DNA of 41,307 bases from Candidatus Lachnoclostridium pullistercoris (GTDB lineage: Bacteria; Bacillota; Clostridia; Lachnospirales; Lachnospiraceae), in assembly GCA_019119775.1 (NCBI GenBank), contig DWWL01000034.1, forward strand, positions 1-41,307, given 5' to 3'. How positions within the stretch are numbered: position 1 is the first letter of the stretch; each line of letters opens with the position of its first letter. The position numbers were made by a program, and so were the translations under genes. Below, piece by piece: positions 18,058 through 27,869 of this stretch. The notes beneath the pieces were generated by a model, which saw only the letters and a list, made by a program, of their open reading frames with translations, was not told where the DNA came from and did not search any database.

Positions 18058-19716
18058 ATGAGAAGCGACAACGTGAAAAAAGGGGCGGAGAGAACGCCCA
18101 ACCGCAGCCTGTTTTACGCTCTGGGATATACGGATGAAGAACTGGACCGGCCGTTAATCGGCGTGGTCAGCGCTTACAGCGAGATCGTTCCGGGACATAT
18201 GCATCTGGATAAGATCGCCCAGGCAGCCAAAGACGGCGTCCGTCTGGCAGGGGGGACCCCCATTCTGGTCCCGGCCATCGGCGTCTGCGACGGCATCGCC
18301 ATGGGACATAAGGGCATGAAATATTCCCTTCCCAGCCGCGAGCTCATCTGCGATTCCATTGAGACGATGGCTCAGGCCCACTGCTTTGACGGTCTGGTGC
18401 TGGTTCCCAACTGCGACAAGATTGTGCCGGCCATGCTCATGGCGGCAGCCAGACTGAACATTCCATCCATCGTCATCAGCGGCGGCCCCATGCTGGCAGG
18501 ACGGCAGGGCGGGAGAAAGGTGAGCCTTTCCCAGATGTTTGAGGCGGTAGGCGGCTTTAAGTCCGGCCTGATTGATCAGGAAACCCTGGATGACTACACG
18601 AAGCACACCTGTCCCGGCTGCGGCAGCTGCGCCGGCATGTACACGGCCAACAGCATGAACTGCCTGTCGGAGGCCATCGGAATGGCTCTTCCCGGAAACG
18701 GCACCATCCCGGCAGTCTACTCCGAGAGAATCCAGCTGGCCAAGCACGCCGGAATGAAGGTGATGGAGCTGGTGGAGAAAGATCTGAAGCCGAGAGACAT
18801 CTTAACGCCGGCGGCCTTTGAGAATGCTCTGGCCACGGATATGGCTTTGGGCTGCAGCACCAACAGCGTTCTCCACCTTCTGGCCATCGCCAACGAGGCG
18901 GGAGTTCCCATGGATCTGGAGACGATCAACAAGGTGAGCGCGAGAACCCCCAACTACTGCCACCTGGCCCCCGCAGGCCCCACCCACATCGAGGATCTCT
19001 ACGAGGCCGGAGGAGTCGCGGCGGTGATGAAGCAGCTGGCGGACGGCGGACTGCTCCACACAGAGCTTATGACGGTGACGGGAAAGACTGTGGGAGAGAA
19101 TTTAAAGGGAGCGGCAAACCGGAATCCGGAAGCCATCCGTCCCATGGACAATCCCTACAGCAGAACGGGCGGAATTGCTGTTCTCTGGGGCAATATTGCA
19201 AAGGACGGCTGCGTGGTGAAGCGCAGTGCGGTGGCGGACGAGATGCTGGTGCACGAAGGACCTGCCAGAGTCTTTGACGGAGAGGAGGAAGCCATCGCTG
19301 CCATCTACGCCGGGGAGATCAAGCCGGGAGATGTGGTGGTGATCCGCTATGAGGGACCGAAGGGCGGACCGGGAATGAGGGAGATGTTAAATCCCACAAG
19401 CGCCCTGGCCGGCATGAAGCTGGACAAATCGGTGGCCCTGATCACAGACGGACGGTTTTCCGGAGCCTCCAGAGGCGCATCCATCGGCCATGTGAGCCCG
19501 GAGGCGGCGGAGGGAGGAGCCATCGCTCTTGTGAAGGAGGGCGACCGGATCTCCATCAATATTCCGGAAGGAAAATTAAATGTCCTGGTGGACGAGGCGG
19601 AGCTGGAGGCGAGAAGAGCGGCCTGGAAGGCGCCGGAGCCGAAGGAGACGACCGGCTGGCTGGGACGGTATGCGAAGCTGGTGAGCAGCGCGAACACGGG
19701 GGCGGTGCTCAGATAG
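18058..19716 (+). CDS. ilvD: Dihydroxy-acid dehydratase
   Basis: 552 residues. It dehydrates 2,3-dihydroxy-isovalerate and 2,3-dihydroxy-3-methylvalerate in valine and isoleucine synthesis. Iron-sulfur cysteines are visible: Cys119 in PNCDK and the CPGCGSC cluster at 185-191, followed by [23 protein letters not shown]. The C-terminal part has [26 protein letters not shown] 18058 is chosen because GAGGAGGA lies about 10 nt before it and family homology begins at MRSDNVKKG; the longer frame from 17992 lies inside the T-box terminator. It is the first gene of the T-box-controlled ilvDBNC operon, with 22 nt to ilvB. Confidence 0.97.
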   Translation: MRSDNVKKGAERTPNRSLFYALGYTDEELDRPLIGVVSAYSEIVPGHMHLDKIAQAAKDGVRLAGGTPILVPAIGVCDGIAMGHKGMKYSLPSRELICDSIETMAQAHCFDGLVLVPNCDKIVPAMLMAAARLNIPSIVISGGPMLAGRQGGRKVSLSQMFEAVGGFKSGLIDQETLDDYTKHTCPGCGSCAGMYTANSMNCLSEAIGMALPGNGTIPAVYSERIQLAKHAGMKVMELVEKDLKPRDILTPAAFENALATDMALGCSTNSVLHLLAIANEAGVPMDLETINKVSARTPNYCHLAPAGPTHIEDLYEAGGVAAVMKQLADGGLLHTELMTVTGKTVGENLKGAANRNPEAIRPMDNPYSRTGGIAVLWGNIAKDGCVVKRSAVADEMLVHEGPARVFDGEEEAIAAIYAGEIKPGDVVVIRYEGPKGGPGMREMLNPTSALAGMKLDKSVALITDGRFSGASRGASIGHVSPEAAEGGAIALVKEGDRISINIPEGKLNVLVDEAELEARRAAWKAPEPKETTGWLGRYAKLVSSANTGAVLR

Positions 19717-19738
19717 AGAAGAAGGGAGAAGGTTTGGA

Positions 19739-21403
19739 ATGAGGCTGACAGGAGCTGACATTATCGCCGAGGTTCTCATCGAACAGGGCGTTGACACAAT
19801 CTTCGGTTATCCGGGAGGAGCCGTTTTAAATATATATGATTCACTTTACAAGTACAGCGACCGCATCCGCCATGTGATGACGGCCCACGAGCAGGGGGCG
19901 GCCCACGCGGCGGACGGATATGCCAGGATCACCGGAAAGACGGGAGTGGTGCTCTCCACCAGCGGGCCGGGAGCCACCAACCTGGTGACGGGAATCGCCA
20001 CCGCCTACATGGACAGCATTCCCATGGTGGCCATCACGGGAAATGTGGGCACGGACCTGATCGGAAAGGACAGTTTCCAGGAGGTGTTCATCACCGGAAT
20101 CACCATGCCGATCACGAAGCACAACTATACCGTGCGGGATGTAAATAAACTGGCAGACACCTTAAGAGATGCCTTCCGCATCGCCCAGAGCGGCAGGAAA
20201 GGCCCGGTCCTGGTGGATGTTCCCAAGGATGTGACGGCGGCTGTGGCAGAATTTGAGCACAAGCCGGCGGGAAAGTTTAAATATGTGACCAACATTGACG
20301 AGGCAGAGATCCGCCGGGTGGCGGAGGCCTTAAACCAGTCGGAGCGGCCGGTGATCTATTTCGGCGGCGGCGTGGTGGCCTCGGGAGCCGGCGAGGATTT
20401 GAGAGAGCTGGTGCAGAAGGCAGACATTCCGGCGGCCTACACGCTGATGGCCGCGGGAGTGATGGGATATGAGGATCCCCACAACCTGGGACTTCTGGGA
20501 ATGCACGGCGGCCTGGTGAGCAACCTGGCAGTGGACCAGGCGGATCTGGTGCTGGCCTTCGGAACCCGTTTTGACGACCGGGTGGCCTCAGACACGGAAA
20601 AATTTGCCAGAAACGCCAAGGTGGTCCACATTGACATTGACCCCAGCGAGGTGAACAAGAACGTGCGGGTGGACTACAGCCTGGTGGGAGATGCCGGGGA
20701 CGTGATCCGGGCCATGCTTCCCTTTGTGGAGGAGAGACGCCATCCGGAGTGGATGGACTGGATCAACGAGAAGAAGAAGGCAGATTATCAGCCGGTGGAC
20801 GACGACACTGTGATCCGTCCCCACCAGCTCATGAGAAGCCTGTGCCGGATGGCAGGGGAGGACGCGGTGTACGTGACGGACGTGGGGCAGCATCAGATGT
20901 GGGCAGCCCAGTATATCCGCCACGTAAAGCCCAGGAGCTTTCTCACCAGCGGCGGTCTGGGAACCATGGGCTACGGCTACGGAGCAGCCATCGGAGCCAC
21001 CTTCGGCTGCGGCGGGAAACGGCGGGTGATCCACATCACCGGGGACGGTTCCTTCCATATGAATCTGAATGAAGCCTGCACGGCAGTGAGCTATCATCTT
21101 CCCATTATCACCGTGATCATGAACAATCAGGTGCTGGGAATGGTCAGACAGTGGCAGACGGCCTTCTATGACGGGAGATATTCCAGCACCGACCCGCACC
21201 GCCGGACGGATTTCGCCAAAGTGGCGGAAGGCTTTGGGGCGAAAGGATTCCGCTGCGGGACGCTGGCGGAGTTTGAGGCGGCCATGGAGCAGGCGTTAAA
21301 AGAGGACGGACCGGTCTGGATCGACTGCGCCATCGGAAAGGACGAGAAGGTCCTTCCCATGATCCCGGCAGGCGCCAGCGTAGACGAGATCATGCTGAAC
21401 TGA
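19739..21403 (+). CDS. ilvB: Acetolactate synthase large subunit (AHAS)
   Basis: 554 residues. This thiamine-diphosphate enzyme condenses pyruvate with pyruvate or 2-oxobutyrate, the first common step of branched-chain synthesis. Visible parts are FGYPGGAVLNIYD, the catalytic Glu51 in AHEQGAAHAADGYAR, a central FAD-type domain (about 190-340) and the ThDP-binding motif GDGSFHMNLNE...MNNQVLGMVRQWQ near 440-475. The RQWQ signature separates anabolic AHAS from catabolic AlsS. The regulatory subunit ilvN follows 27 nt downstream, as expected for a biosynthetic, feedback-controlled enzyme. Confidence 0.96.
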   Translation: MRLTGADIIAEVLIEQGVDTIFGYPGGAVLNIYDSLYKYSDRIRHVMTAHEQGAAHAADGYARITGKTGVVLSTSGPGATNLVTGIATAYMDSIPMVAITGNVGTDLIGKDSFQEVFITGITMPITKHNYTVRDVNKLADTLRDAFRIAQSGRKGPVLVDVPKDVTAAVAEFEHKPAGKFKYVTNIDEAEIRRVAEALNQSERPVIYFGGGVVASGAGEDLRELVQKADIPAAYTLMAAGVMGYEDPHNLGLLGMHGGLVSNLAVDQADLVLAFGTRFDDRVASDTEKFARNAKVVHIDIDPSEVNKNVRVDYSLVGDAGDVIRAMLPFVEERRHPEWMDWINEKKKADYQPVDDDTVIRPHQLMRSLCRMAGEDAVYVTDVGQHQMWAAQYIRHVKPRSFLTSGGLGTMGYGYGAAIGATFGCGGKRRVIHITGDGSFHMNLNEACTAVSYHLPIITVIMNNQVLGMVRQWQTAFYDGRYSSTDPHRRTDFAKVAEGFGAKGFRCGTLAEFEAAMEQALKEDGPVWIDCAIGKDEKVLPMIPAGASVDEIMLN

Positions 21404-21430
21404 CGGATGCAAGAACAGGAGGAGAGGATT

Positions 21431-21934
21431 ATGGCAAGAGAGGTAATCAGCATCCTGGTGGACAATCACGCGGGAGTGCTGACCAGAGTGTCGTCCATGT
21501 TCGGACGGCGTGGATTTAACATAGACAGCCTGACGGTTTCCGCCACCAGCGATCCGGCGATATCCAGAATCACGGCGGTGGTGAACGCGGATGAGGATGC
21601 CCTGGAGCAGATCATCAAGCAGACGGCCAGGCTGGAGGAGACGAGGGATATTTTTGTGCTGAAGCAGGAAAACAGCCTGTTTCGGGAGCTCCTTCTGGTG
21701 AAGGTGGCGGCGAATGAGACGACCCGTTCCCAGATCCGGGAGATCGCCAGCATCTATAAGGCAAAGATCATTGACCTCTCCATCGGCAGCATGGTGATGG
21801 AGCTGACGGGAGAGCCGGAGAAGATCGACGCGTTTTTAAAGATCCTGTCCACATACCGGATTCTGGAAATGTGCCGGACAGGGATCACCGCCCTGGAGAG
21901 AGGCGGACAGGAATCTTCCCCTGTGGGAGTTTAA
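21431..21934 (+). CDS. ilvN: Acetolactate synthase small (regulatory) subunit
   Basis: 167 residues with an N-terminal ACT domain (VISILVDNHAGVLTRVSSMFGRRGFNIDSL, about 4-33, to residue ~78), which binds valine, and the C-terminal small-subunit domain containing RELLLVKV and the MVMELTGEPEKIDAFL stretch. It activates IlvB and confers end-product feedback. ATG 21431 is preferred over ATG 21407 because CAGGAGGAGAGG lies between them and ACT homology begins straight after MAREV. Short forms of about 165 residues are normal. Confidence 0.95.
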   Translation: MAREVISILVDNHAGVLTRVSSMFGRRGFNIDSLTVSATSDPAISRITAVVNADEDALEQIIKQTARLEETRDIFVLKQENSLFRELLLVKVAANETTRSQIREIASIYKAKIIDLSIGSMVMELTGEPEKIDAFLKILSTYRILEMCRTGITALERGGQESSPVGV

Positions 21935-22005
21935 GAGGAATGTGTTCCAGGCGTCCGAGGCGCCGGGGATTCAGATAAAAATAAAAAAAGAAAAGGAGAG
22001 CATAA

Positions 22006-23007
<1,002 letters not shown>

Positions 23008-23076
23008 AACAGACGGAAAAACAGACCGGAGAAGAGAGATCAGCCCGCGCGGCCGGTTTCTCTGCCCGGGGCTTCA

Positions 23077-23110
23077 GGCAGAGGACGGAAGGTTTCGCCC
23101 TCTGCCTTCT
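23077..23110 (+). terminator. Terminator after ilvC
   Basis: GGCAGAGG (23077-23084) pairs with CCTCTGCC (23099-23106), followed by TTCTTT. It lies between convergent ilvC and the DUF815 gene. Confidence 0.7.
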
Positions 23111-23120
23111 TTATAGCAGG

Positions 23121-24302
23121 TCAGCCGATGGATTTTAACTGCTCGATCAGCTGCTTGGCGGTGCGGGGGCTGCGGCCGCCGCTGCGGATGGCAAAGCTCT
23201 CCGCCTTGCGGATCAGGTCATCCCGGTCGATGTCCAGATCGTAGAGGGCGGCCAGATCCTGGACGATCTGGATGTAGAGATCTTTGTCGGGCCTGGAGAA
23301 GGTGACGGTCAGGCCGAAGCGGGCGGAAAGGCTTAAAAGTTCCTGCATGGTGTCCGCCAGGTGCAGATCGTCCCCCTCCCGGTCGGCGAAGCTCTCCTTG
23401 ATGAGATGGCGCCTGTTGGAGGTGGCGTAGACGATCAGGTTGGGGCTGTGGCTGTTGACGCTGCCTTCCAGAATGGCCTTCAGGGCGGCGAAATCGTTGT
23501 CGTTGGAGGAGAAGCTCAGATCGTCGATGAACAGGATAAATTTTAATGGGTTGGAGCTCAGGGAATCCATCAGATCCGGAATCTGGTACAGCTGATTTTT
23601 CTTGACCTCGATTAAGCGCAGTCCGCGCCCGGCAAACTCGTTGGCGATGGCCTTTACCGTGCTGCTCTTTCCCGTTCCGGCGTCCCCGTAGAGAAGGGCG
23701 TTGACCGCCGGCCGGCCTTCGATGAGGGCCAGGGTGTTGGTGATGATCTTTCCCCGCTCTGCCTCATATCCGGACAGCTCGCAGAGCCGCTGGGGGTCGG
23801 GATGGCGGACAGGGACCAGACGGCCGTCTGCCACGGTGAAAACGTGGTATTTGGCGTAGATGCCGTAGCCTTTTTTGGGAAGATTTTCAAGCGTTTCCCG
23901 ATAGGCCGCGGTGAAATGCGCCTCCGAGGTGTTCCAGGACGGCAGAAGAGAGCCCTCAGGGGCCGCGCTGCGGTAATCGGAGCCGTCAAAGTGGGAGAGG
24001 CGCTCAAAAAACAGCAGCTCTTTCTCCAGGCAGTCATCCAGGAGAGGAGAGCGGCGGGAGCAGCCGCCGGTGATGTAGAAGTTTTCGTCCTCCAGGACGG
24101 CGTTTAACAGGTAGGAGCTGAGGTCATCGGTGACGGCAAACAGGGCGGACGCGAATCCGCAGTAAGCGTCCACGAAGGGAGCTCCAGAAGCCGGATCAAT
24201 GTCCAGCAGCCGGCTGAGCCGGGAGATGACCGGGTCATTTAACAGATTCCGGAAGATCACCAGGCTGTGAAGACCGGAAGAAAGTGTGCTGATGGATTCC
24301 AT
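23121..24302 (-). CDS. DUF815 family AAA-type ATPase
   Basis: 393 residues. Walker A is GDAGTGKS at 206-213 and Walker B FILFIDD at 255-261; YATSNRRHLIKESF looks like sensor 1, and SGGRSPRTAKQLIEQL is a C-terminal sensor-2-like helix. DUF815 ATPases are AAA-type proteins of unknown substrate. The first 200 residues are helical with no known domain. The start is set at 24302 because AAGGAGG lies just upstream; the frame open to 24491 would add 63 residues read across intergenic repeats. It has its own promoter, convergent with ilvC and divergent from ilvA; a link to branched-chain synthesis is not implied by sequence. Confidence 0.9.
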   Translation of the reverse strand: MESISTLSSGLHSLVIFRNLLNDPVISRLSRLLDIDPASGAPFVDAYCGFASALFAVTDDLSSYLLNAVLEDENFYITGGCSRRSPLLDDCLEKELLFFERLSHFDGSDYRSAAPEGSLLPSWNTSEAHFTAAYRETLENLPKKGYGIYAKYHVFTVADGRLVPVRHPDPQRLCELSGYEAERGKIITNTLALIEGRPAVNALLYGDAGTGKSSTVKAIANEFAGRGLRLIEVKKNQLYQIPDLMDSLSSNPLKFILFIDDLSFSSNDNDFAALKAILEGSVNSHSPNLIVYATSNRRHLIKESFADREGDDLHLADTMQELLSLSARFGLTVTFSRPDKDLYIQIVQDLAALYDLDIDRDDLIRKAESFAIRSGGRSPRTAKQLIEQLKSIG

Positions 24303-24338
24303 GGAAAATACCTCCTTATGTCGAATTATGCTGAATGT

Positions 24339-24367
24339 AGTATAACGGTTTGGAGGCTCAGATGCAA
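24339..24367 (-). promoter_or_regulatory. Sigma-A promoter of the DUF815 gene
   Basis: On the minus strand TTGCAT (24367-24362), a 17-nt spacer and TATACT (24344-24339), about 35 nt before the start codon. Confidence 0.7.
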
Positions 24368-24372
24368 GTGCC

Positions 24373-24441
24373 GGCGGAAAATCAAATACTCTGCACGGCG
24401 GAAAATCAAATGCTCCGGGGCTGGTTTCAGGGCATTTGATT
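24373..24441. repeat. Tandem and inverted TCAAAT repeats between DUF815 gene and ilvA
   Basis: GGCGGAAAATCAAATACTC (24373-24391) recurs as GGCGGAAAATCAAATGCTC (24397-24415), one mismatch in 19 with a 24-nt period. AATCAAATGC of the second copy (24404-24413) is mirrored by GCATTTGATT at 24432-24441. The array abuts the DUF815 promoter and lies just upstream of ilvA. It could be operator DNA or a palindromic intergenic repeat. Confidence 0.8.
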
Positions 24442-24475
24442 CCCACAGCAGGAGAAGGAAAGGAATGATTGAAAT

Positions 24476-25684
24476 ATGGATAGTTTAACACTGGATAAAG
24501 TATATCATGCGGCTTACGTGCTGAAATCGGTAGCCAGAAAGACGGATCTGATCCGGGCGGTGGGGCTCTGTCCCGACTGCGACCTGTATTTAAAGACGGA
24601 AAACCTTCAGGTGACCGGCAGCTTTAAGGTCCGCGGGGCTTACTATAAGATCAGCCAGCTGACGGACGAGGAGAAGGCGAAGGGAGTCATCGCCAGCAGC
24701 GCCGGAAATCACGCCCAGGGCGTGGCGCTGGCAGCCAAGGAGAACGGGATTCCCTGTGTGATCTGCATGCCGGACGGCGCACCCATCAGCAAGGTGGAGG
24801 CCACGAAAGCCTACGGGGCGAAGGTCTGCCTGGTAAAAGGAGCTTACGATGATGCCTACGACTATGCCTGCGAGCTTCAGGAGAAGGAAGGATATACATT
24901 TATCCACCCGTTCAATGATCCGGAGGTGATTGCCGGACAGGGAACCATCGGCCTGGAGATCCTGGACCAGATGCCGGACGTGGATGTGGTCCTGGTGCCG
25001 GTGGGAGGCGGCGGGCTGATCAGCGGCGTGGCATTTGCCATCAAAAAGCTCCATCCCGAGTGCAAGGTGTACGGCGTCCAGGCAGCAGGTTCCGCCAGCA
25101 TGGAAGAATCCTTAAGACAGCACGAACCCATCACCCTTAAGACCGCCTCCACCTTTGCCGACGGAATTGCCGTCAAGCATCCGGGAGATCTGACCTTTGA
25201 TCTGGTGAGCCGGTATGTGGACGGAGTGGTGACTGTGACCGACGACGAGACTGCCTGCGCGATTCTGGCCCTCATGGAAAAACAAAAGCTGGTGACAGAG
25301 GGAGCCGGAGCCGTGGCCGTGGCTGCCGCCATGTTCGGAAAAGTGGACTTAAAAGGGAAAAAGGCCGTGTGCCTCCTCTCCGGCGGCAATATTGACGTCA
25401 ACATCCTGAGCCGCGTCATCACCAGGGGCCTGACCATAGCCGGAAGAAACAGCACCCTGACTCTCCAGCTGGAGGACAAACCCGGTCAGCTGACGGACGT
25501 GAGCGAGATCGTCAGCCGCAACGGCGGAAACGTAGTGCGCGTCCACTACAACCAGGCCGATCCCAACCTTGCCATCACCAGCTGCTACCTGACCTTAAGC
25601 ATAGAGACAAGAGACGGCGCCCAGGTAGAGAAGATCAAAAAGGATCTTGCCGCCTCAGGCTTCCAGCTGGTTTCACCAAACTGA
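24476..25684 (+). CDS. ilvA: Threonine dehydratase (threonine ammonia-lyase) with C-terminal ACT domain
   Basis: 402 residues. The PLP-binding Lys51 is in TGSFKVRGA, SAGNHAQG follows near 80, and GGGGLISG (the phosphate-binding glycine loop) is near 180. A single ACT-like domain occupies about 325-400 (LTLQLEDKPGQLTDVSEIVSRNGGN). The enzyme converts threonine to 2-oxobutyrate, the entry to isoleucine. The 400-residue single-ACT form occurs in both biosynthetic and catabolic enzymes; nearness to ilvDBNC favours synthesis. It is not in the T-box operon. A purine-rich GGAGAAGGAAAGGA serves as ribosome binding site, but a 7-codon reading frame starting at 24465 overlaps the start. Confidence 0.93.
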   Translation: MDSLTLDKVYHAAYVLKSVARKTDLIRAVGLCPDCDLYLKTENLQVTGSFKVRGAYYKISQLTDEEKAKGVIASSAGNHAQGVALAAKENGIPCVICMPDGAPISKVEATKAYGAKVCLVKGAYDDAYDYACELQEKEGYTFIHPFNDPEVIAGQGTIGLEILDQMPDVDVVLVPVGGGGLISGVAFAIKKLHPECKVYGVQAAGSASMEESLRQHEPITLKTASTFADGIAVKHPGDLTFDLVSRYVDGVVTVTDDETACAILALMEKQKLVTEGAGAVAVAAAMFGKVDLKGKKAVCLLSGGNIDVNILSRVITRGLTIAGRNSTLTLQLEDKPGQLTDVSEIVSRNGGNVVRVHYNQADPNLAITSCYLTLSIETRDGAQVEKIKKDLAASGFQLVSPN

Positions 25685-25748
25685 GCCCGCAGCCGCCTGG
25701 GGGCAGAGAACATGGAAACCGTGAAAGCTCCATCGGAAGAAATAGGCA

Positions 25749-25777
25749 TTGAGTATGGGGAGGGAGTGTGGTAAACT
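25749..25777 (+). promoter_or_regulatory. Sigma-A promoter of lgt
   Basis: TTGAGT at 25749-25754, a 17-nt spacer and TAAACT at 25772-25777 with an extended TGG. It rules out the upstream in-frame start at 25749. Confidence 0.65.
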
Positions 25778-25850
25778 GTTCACATTGGCAGTGAGCAGCG
25801 GGCCGGAAGACGAACCCCTCCCCTGTTTTGCCGGAAAGGATGGAACATAT

Positions 25851-26603
25851 ATGAAAAATGATCTGCTTACAATAGGCGGCTTCACCATACACGGCTACGG
25901 CCTGATGATCGGCATCGGCATCATCGCGGCCTACTGGGCGGCCGACTACCGGTCGAAGCGCTATCACCTGGATCCGGACCATTTATTCTGGATCCTTATC
26001 TGGGGCGTGGGCTGCGGCCTTCTGGGAGCAAAGCTTCTATATTATATTACCATTTGGAAAGAGATTCTGGCGGATCCTGGAGAGCTTTTGGACGTGACCG
26101 GAGGCTTTGTGGTGTACGGCGGCATTATCGGCGGAATCGCGGCGGGCTATGTGTACAGCCGGGTGAAAAAGATCGATTTTCTGCGGTATCTGGATCTGGT
26201 GGCGCCTTCCATAGCTCTGGCGCAGGGATTTGGCCGGATCGGCTGTTTCCTGGCCGGCTGCTGCTACGGAATGAGATGGGACGGCCCATTTTCCGTCACC
26301 TTTCAGAACTCCGCCTACGCGCCCAACGGCGTGGCTCTGTTCCCGTCCCAGCTGGTGTCCAGCGGCCTGGATTTTCTCCATTTCTTCCTTCTGTGCTTTC
26401 TGGCCAGGAGAAATGACCGGCCGGGGCGGATTGGAGCGTTTTATCTGCTGTTTTACAGCATTGGAAGATTTGTCATTGAATTTTTCCGGGGAGATCTGGA
26501 GCGGGGGCAGGTGGGAGTGCTCTCCACCTCCCAGTTTATCGCCCTGTTCACGGCGGCGGCAGCCCTGGCGCTTCTGGCCCTGCTGGGCAGAAAAAAGCAG
26601 TAA
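25851..26603 (+). CDS. lgt: Prolipoprotein diacylglyceryl transferase
   Basis: 250 residues, a polytopic membrane protein with about seven hydrophobic segments. It transfers diacylglycerol from phosphatidylglycerol to the lipobox Cys of prolipoproteins. The N-terminal GYGLMIGIGIIAAYWAADYR, the central GGFVVYGGIIGG and the signature-like GRIGCFLAGCCYG (near 140-152) are visible; the catalytic-region Arg-Ile-Gly is kept while the usual N-F/E residues are replaced by Cys-rich ones, a variant I associate with Clostridia. SIGRFVIEFFRGD near 215 is the conserved late motif. ATG 25851 follows GGAAAGGA and matches the family start. Several lipoproteins, including the PhnD-like protein here, would need it. 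Confidence 0.93.
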   Translation: MKNDLLTIGGFTIHGYGLMIGIGIIAAYWAADYRSKRYHLDPDHLFWILIWGVGCGLLGAKLLYYITIWKEILADPGELLDVTGGFVVYGGIIGGIAAGYVYSRVKKIDFLRYLDLVAPSIALAQGFGRIGCFLAGCCYGMRWDGPFSVTFQNSAYAPNGVALFPSQLVSSGLDFLHFFLLCFLARRNDRPGRIGAFYLLFYSIGRFVIEFFRGDLERGQVGVLSTSQFIALFTAAAALALLALLGRKKQ

Positions 26604-26650
26604 AAAAGTCGGATGTGGAATTCTGCTGAGAATTCCCATCCGGCTTTTTT
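26603..26650 (+). terminator. Strong rho-independent terminator after lgt
   Basis: AAAAAGTCGGATGTGGAATTC pairs with GAATTCCCATCCGGCTTTTT with few mismatches and a 6-nt loop, running straight on from the lgt stop codon. Confidence 0.93.
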
Positions 26651-26721
26651 ATATACGCTCCGCGGAGATCGCACTGCGGCGGAAAGGAAACTGCCGCTTT
26701 GGCGGCCCGCCGGGGGCGGAA

Positions 26722-26766
26722 TTTATAAGAAAAAGAAGCTCAGGTAAAATTTTAGTAAAACACTAA
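26722..26766 (+). promoter_or_regulatory. Putative promoter and operator of the LacI-family gene
   Basis: TTTATA at 26722 and TAAAAT at 26745-26750 are 17 nt apart. TTAGT-AAAAC-ACTAA (26752-26766) is a perfect 5-bp inverted repeat at the expected transcription start, suited to autorepression. Both calls rest on short motifs. Confidence 0.4.
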
Positions 26767-26832
26767 CTAAATTGGTTGATTTTTTTCATGGCAGAGAGTA
26801 CACTGAATGAGGAAGAGAAAGGCAGGTACAGG

Positions 26833-27810
26833 ATGGCGACGATAAAAGAAATTTCAGAAAAGGCCGGCGTATCCATGGCGACAGTTTCCAGAGTGCTGAA
26901 CAAGGATGATTCCATGGCGGTGTCGGACGCGGTGAGGAACCAGATTTTCGAGATTGCCCATGAGCTGGGCTATGTGCCGGTAAAACTGAGGCATCTGAAG
27001 GTGGAGGATGGAATCACCATCGGAGTGGCGGACTGGCATATTATCCGGCGGGAGAGCACCAATCAGAAGCTGACGGATCTGACAAAAATGGCAGAGCGGT
27101 GCTGTCAGTTCCCGGTCCGGTTCATCCGGCTCTTTTACGGTCAGGATGCAAAGGTGGACGGGGTGATCGCCCTGGGGTATTTTACAGAGGATGAGACGGC
27201 CTATCTGCTGAGACAGTCCTGCGCGCTGATCTTTGTGGGCTCCAACCGGAGCGATTACCTGTTTGACCGGATCATGATCGACCACGAGTCCGGCGTCCGG
27301 GACATGCTCCGCTCCATGACGGAGGAGCAGGGGGTCCGTTCCGTGGGATATCTGGGCGGGATCTACCAGGATGCCAGCGTGCGCATCGGAGAGAAACGGA
27401 TGCGCTTTTTTGAGGGACTGCTAAAGGAAAAAGAGCTGTTTCGGCCGGAATTTTTTCTGGTGGGAGAGTGCTCGGCCAAAAGCGGCTATGAGATGATCCG
27501 CCGCGCGGCAGAAGCGGGCGGTCTGCCGGATGGGATTCTGATCGGAAATGATGAGATGGCGGAAGGAGCGCTGGCGGCTATGGAAGAGCTGGGGATTGTC
27601 CCCGGCAGAGATATTTCCGTGACGGTCTACAAGGATATTGAGACGCGTTTCTTTGAGACGAATTCCTGCGACATCGTCCGCATGTACACAGATTTTATGT
27701 GGGAAAATATGCTCCGCTGTCTGCTGGAGCGGGTGGAGCAGAAGAGACAGGAGACGATCACTATGATCTTTCCGTCCAAATATCTGCGGGCCCAGACAAA
27801 GAGGTTATAA
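26833..27810 (+). CDS. LacI-family transcriptional regulator
   Basis: 325 residues. The N-terminal helix-turn-helix and hinge (MATIKEISEKAGVSMATVSRVLNKDDSM...GYVPVK, 1-~60) are classical LacI. The rest is a periplasmic-binding-protein-like effector domain with IMIDHESGVRDML, SVGYLGGIY, DGILIGNDEMAEGAL and a final IFPSKYL. Such repressors usually bind sugars or purines. ATG 26833 is preferred because the helix-turn-helix starts there; in-frame starts at 26776 and 26791 lack a ribosome binding site. It sits 59 nt before a PhnD-type transporter operon and probably controls it, which would suggest a non-phosphonate ligand. That last step is inference. Confidence 0.92.
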   Translation: MATIKEISEKAGVSMATVSRVLNKDDSMAVSDAVRNQIFEIAHELGYVPVKLRHLKVEDGITIGVADWHIIRRESTNQKLTDLTKMAERCCQFPVRFIRLFYGQDAKVDGVIALGYFTEDETAYLLRQSCALIFVGSNRSDYLFDRIMIDHESGVRDMLRSMTEEQGVRSVGYLGGIYQDASVRIGEKRMRFFEGLLKEKELFRPEFFLVGECSAKSGYEMIRRAAEAGGLPDGILIGNDEMAEGALAAMEELGIVPGRDISVTVYKDIETRFFETNSCDIVRMYTDFMWENMLRCLLERVEQKRQETITMIFPSKYLRAQTKRL

Positions 27811-27869
27811 GCGCGGAAAACCGGGCTGTAACATAAATAAATTATTCATACTCACAGAGGAGGAAGAAC

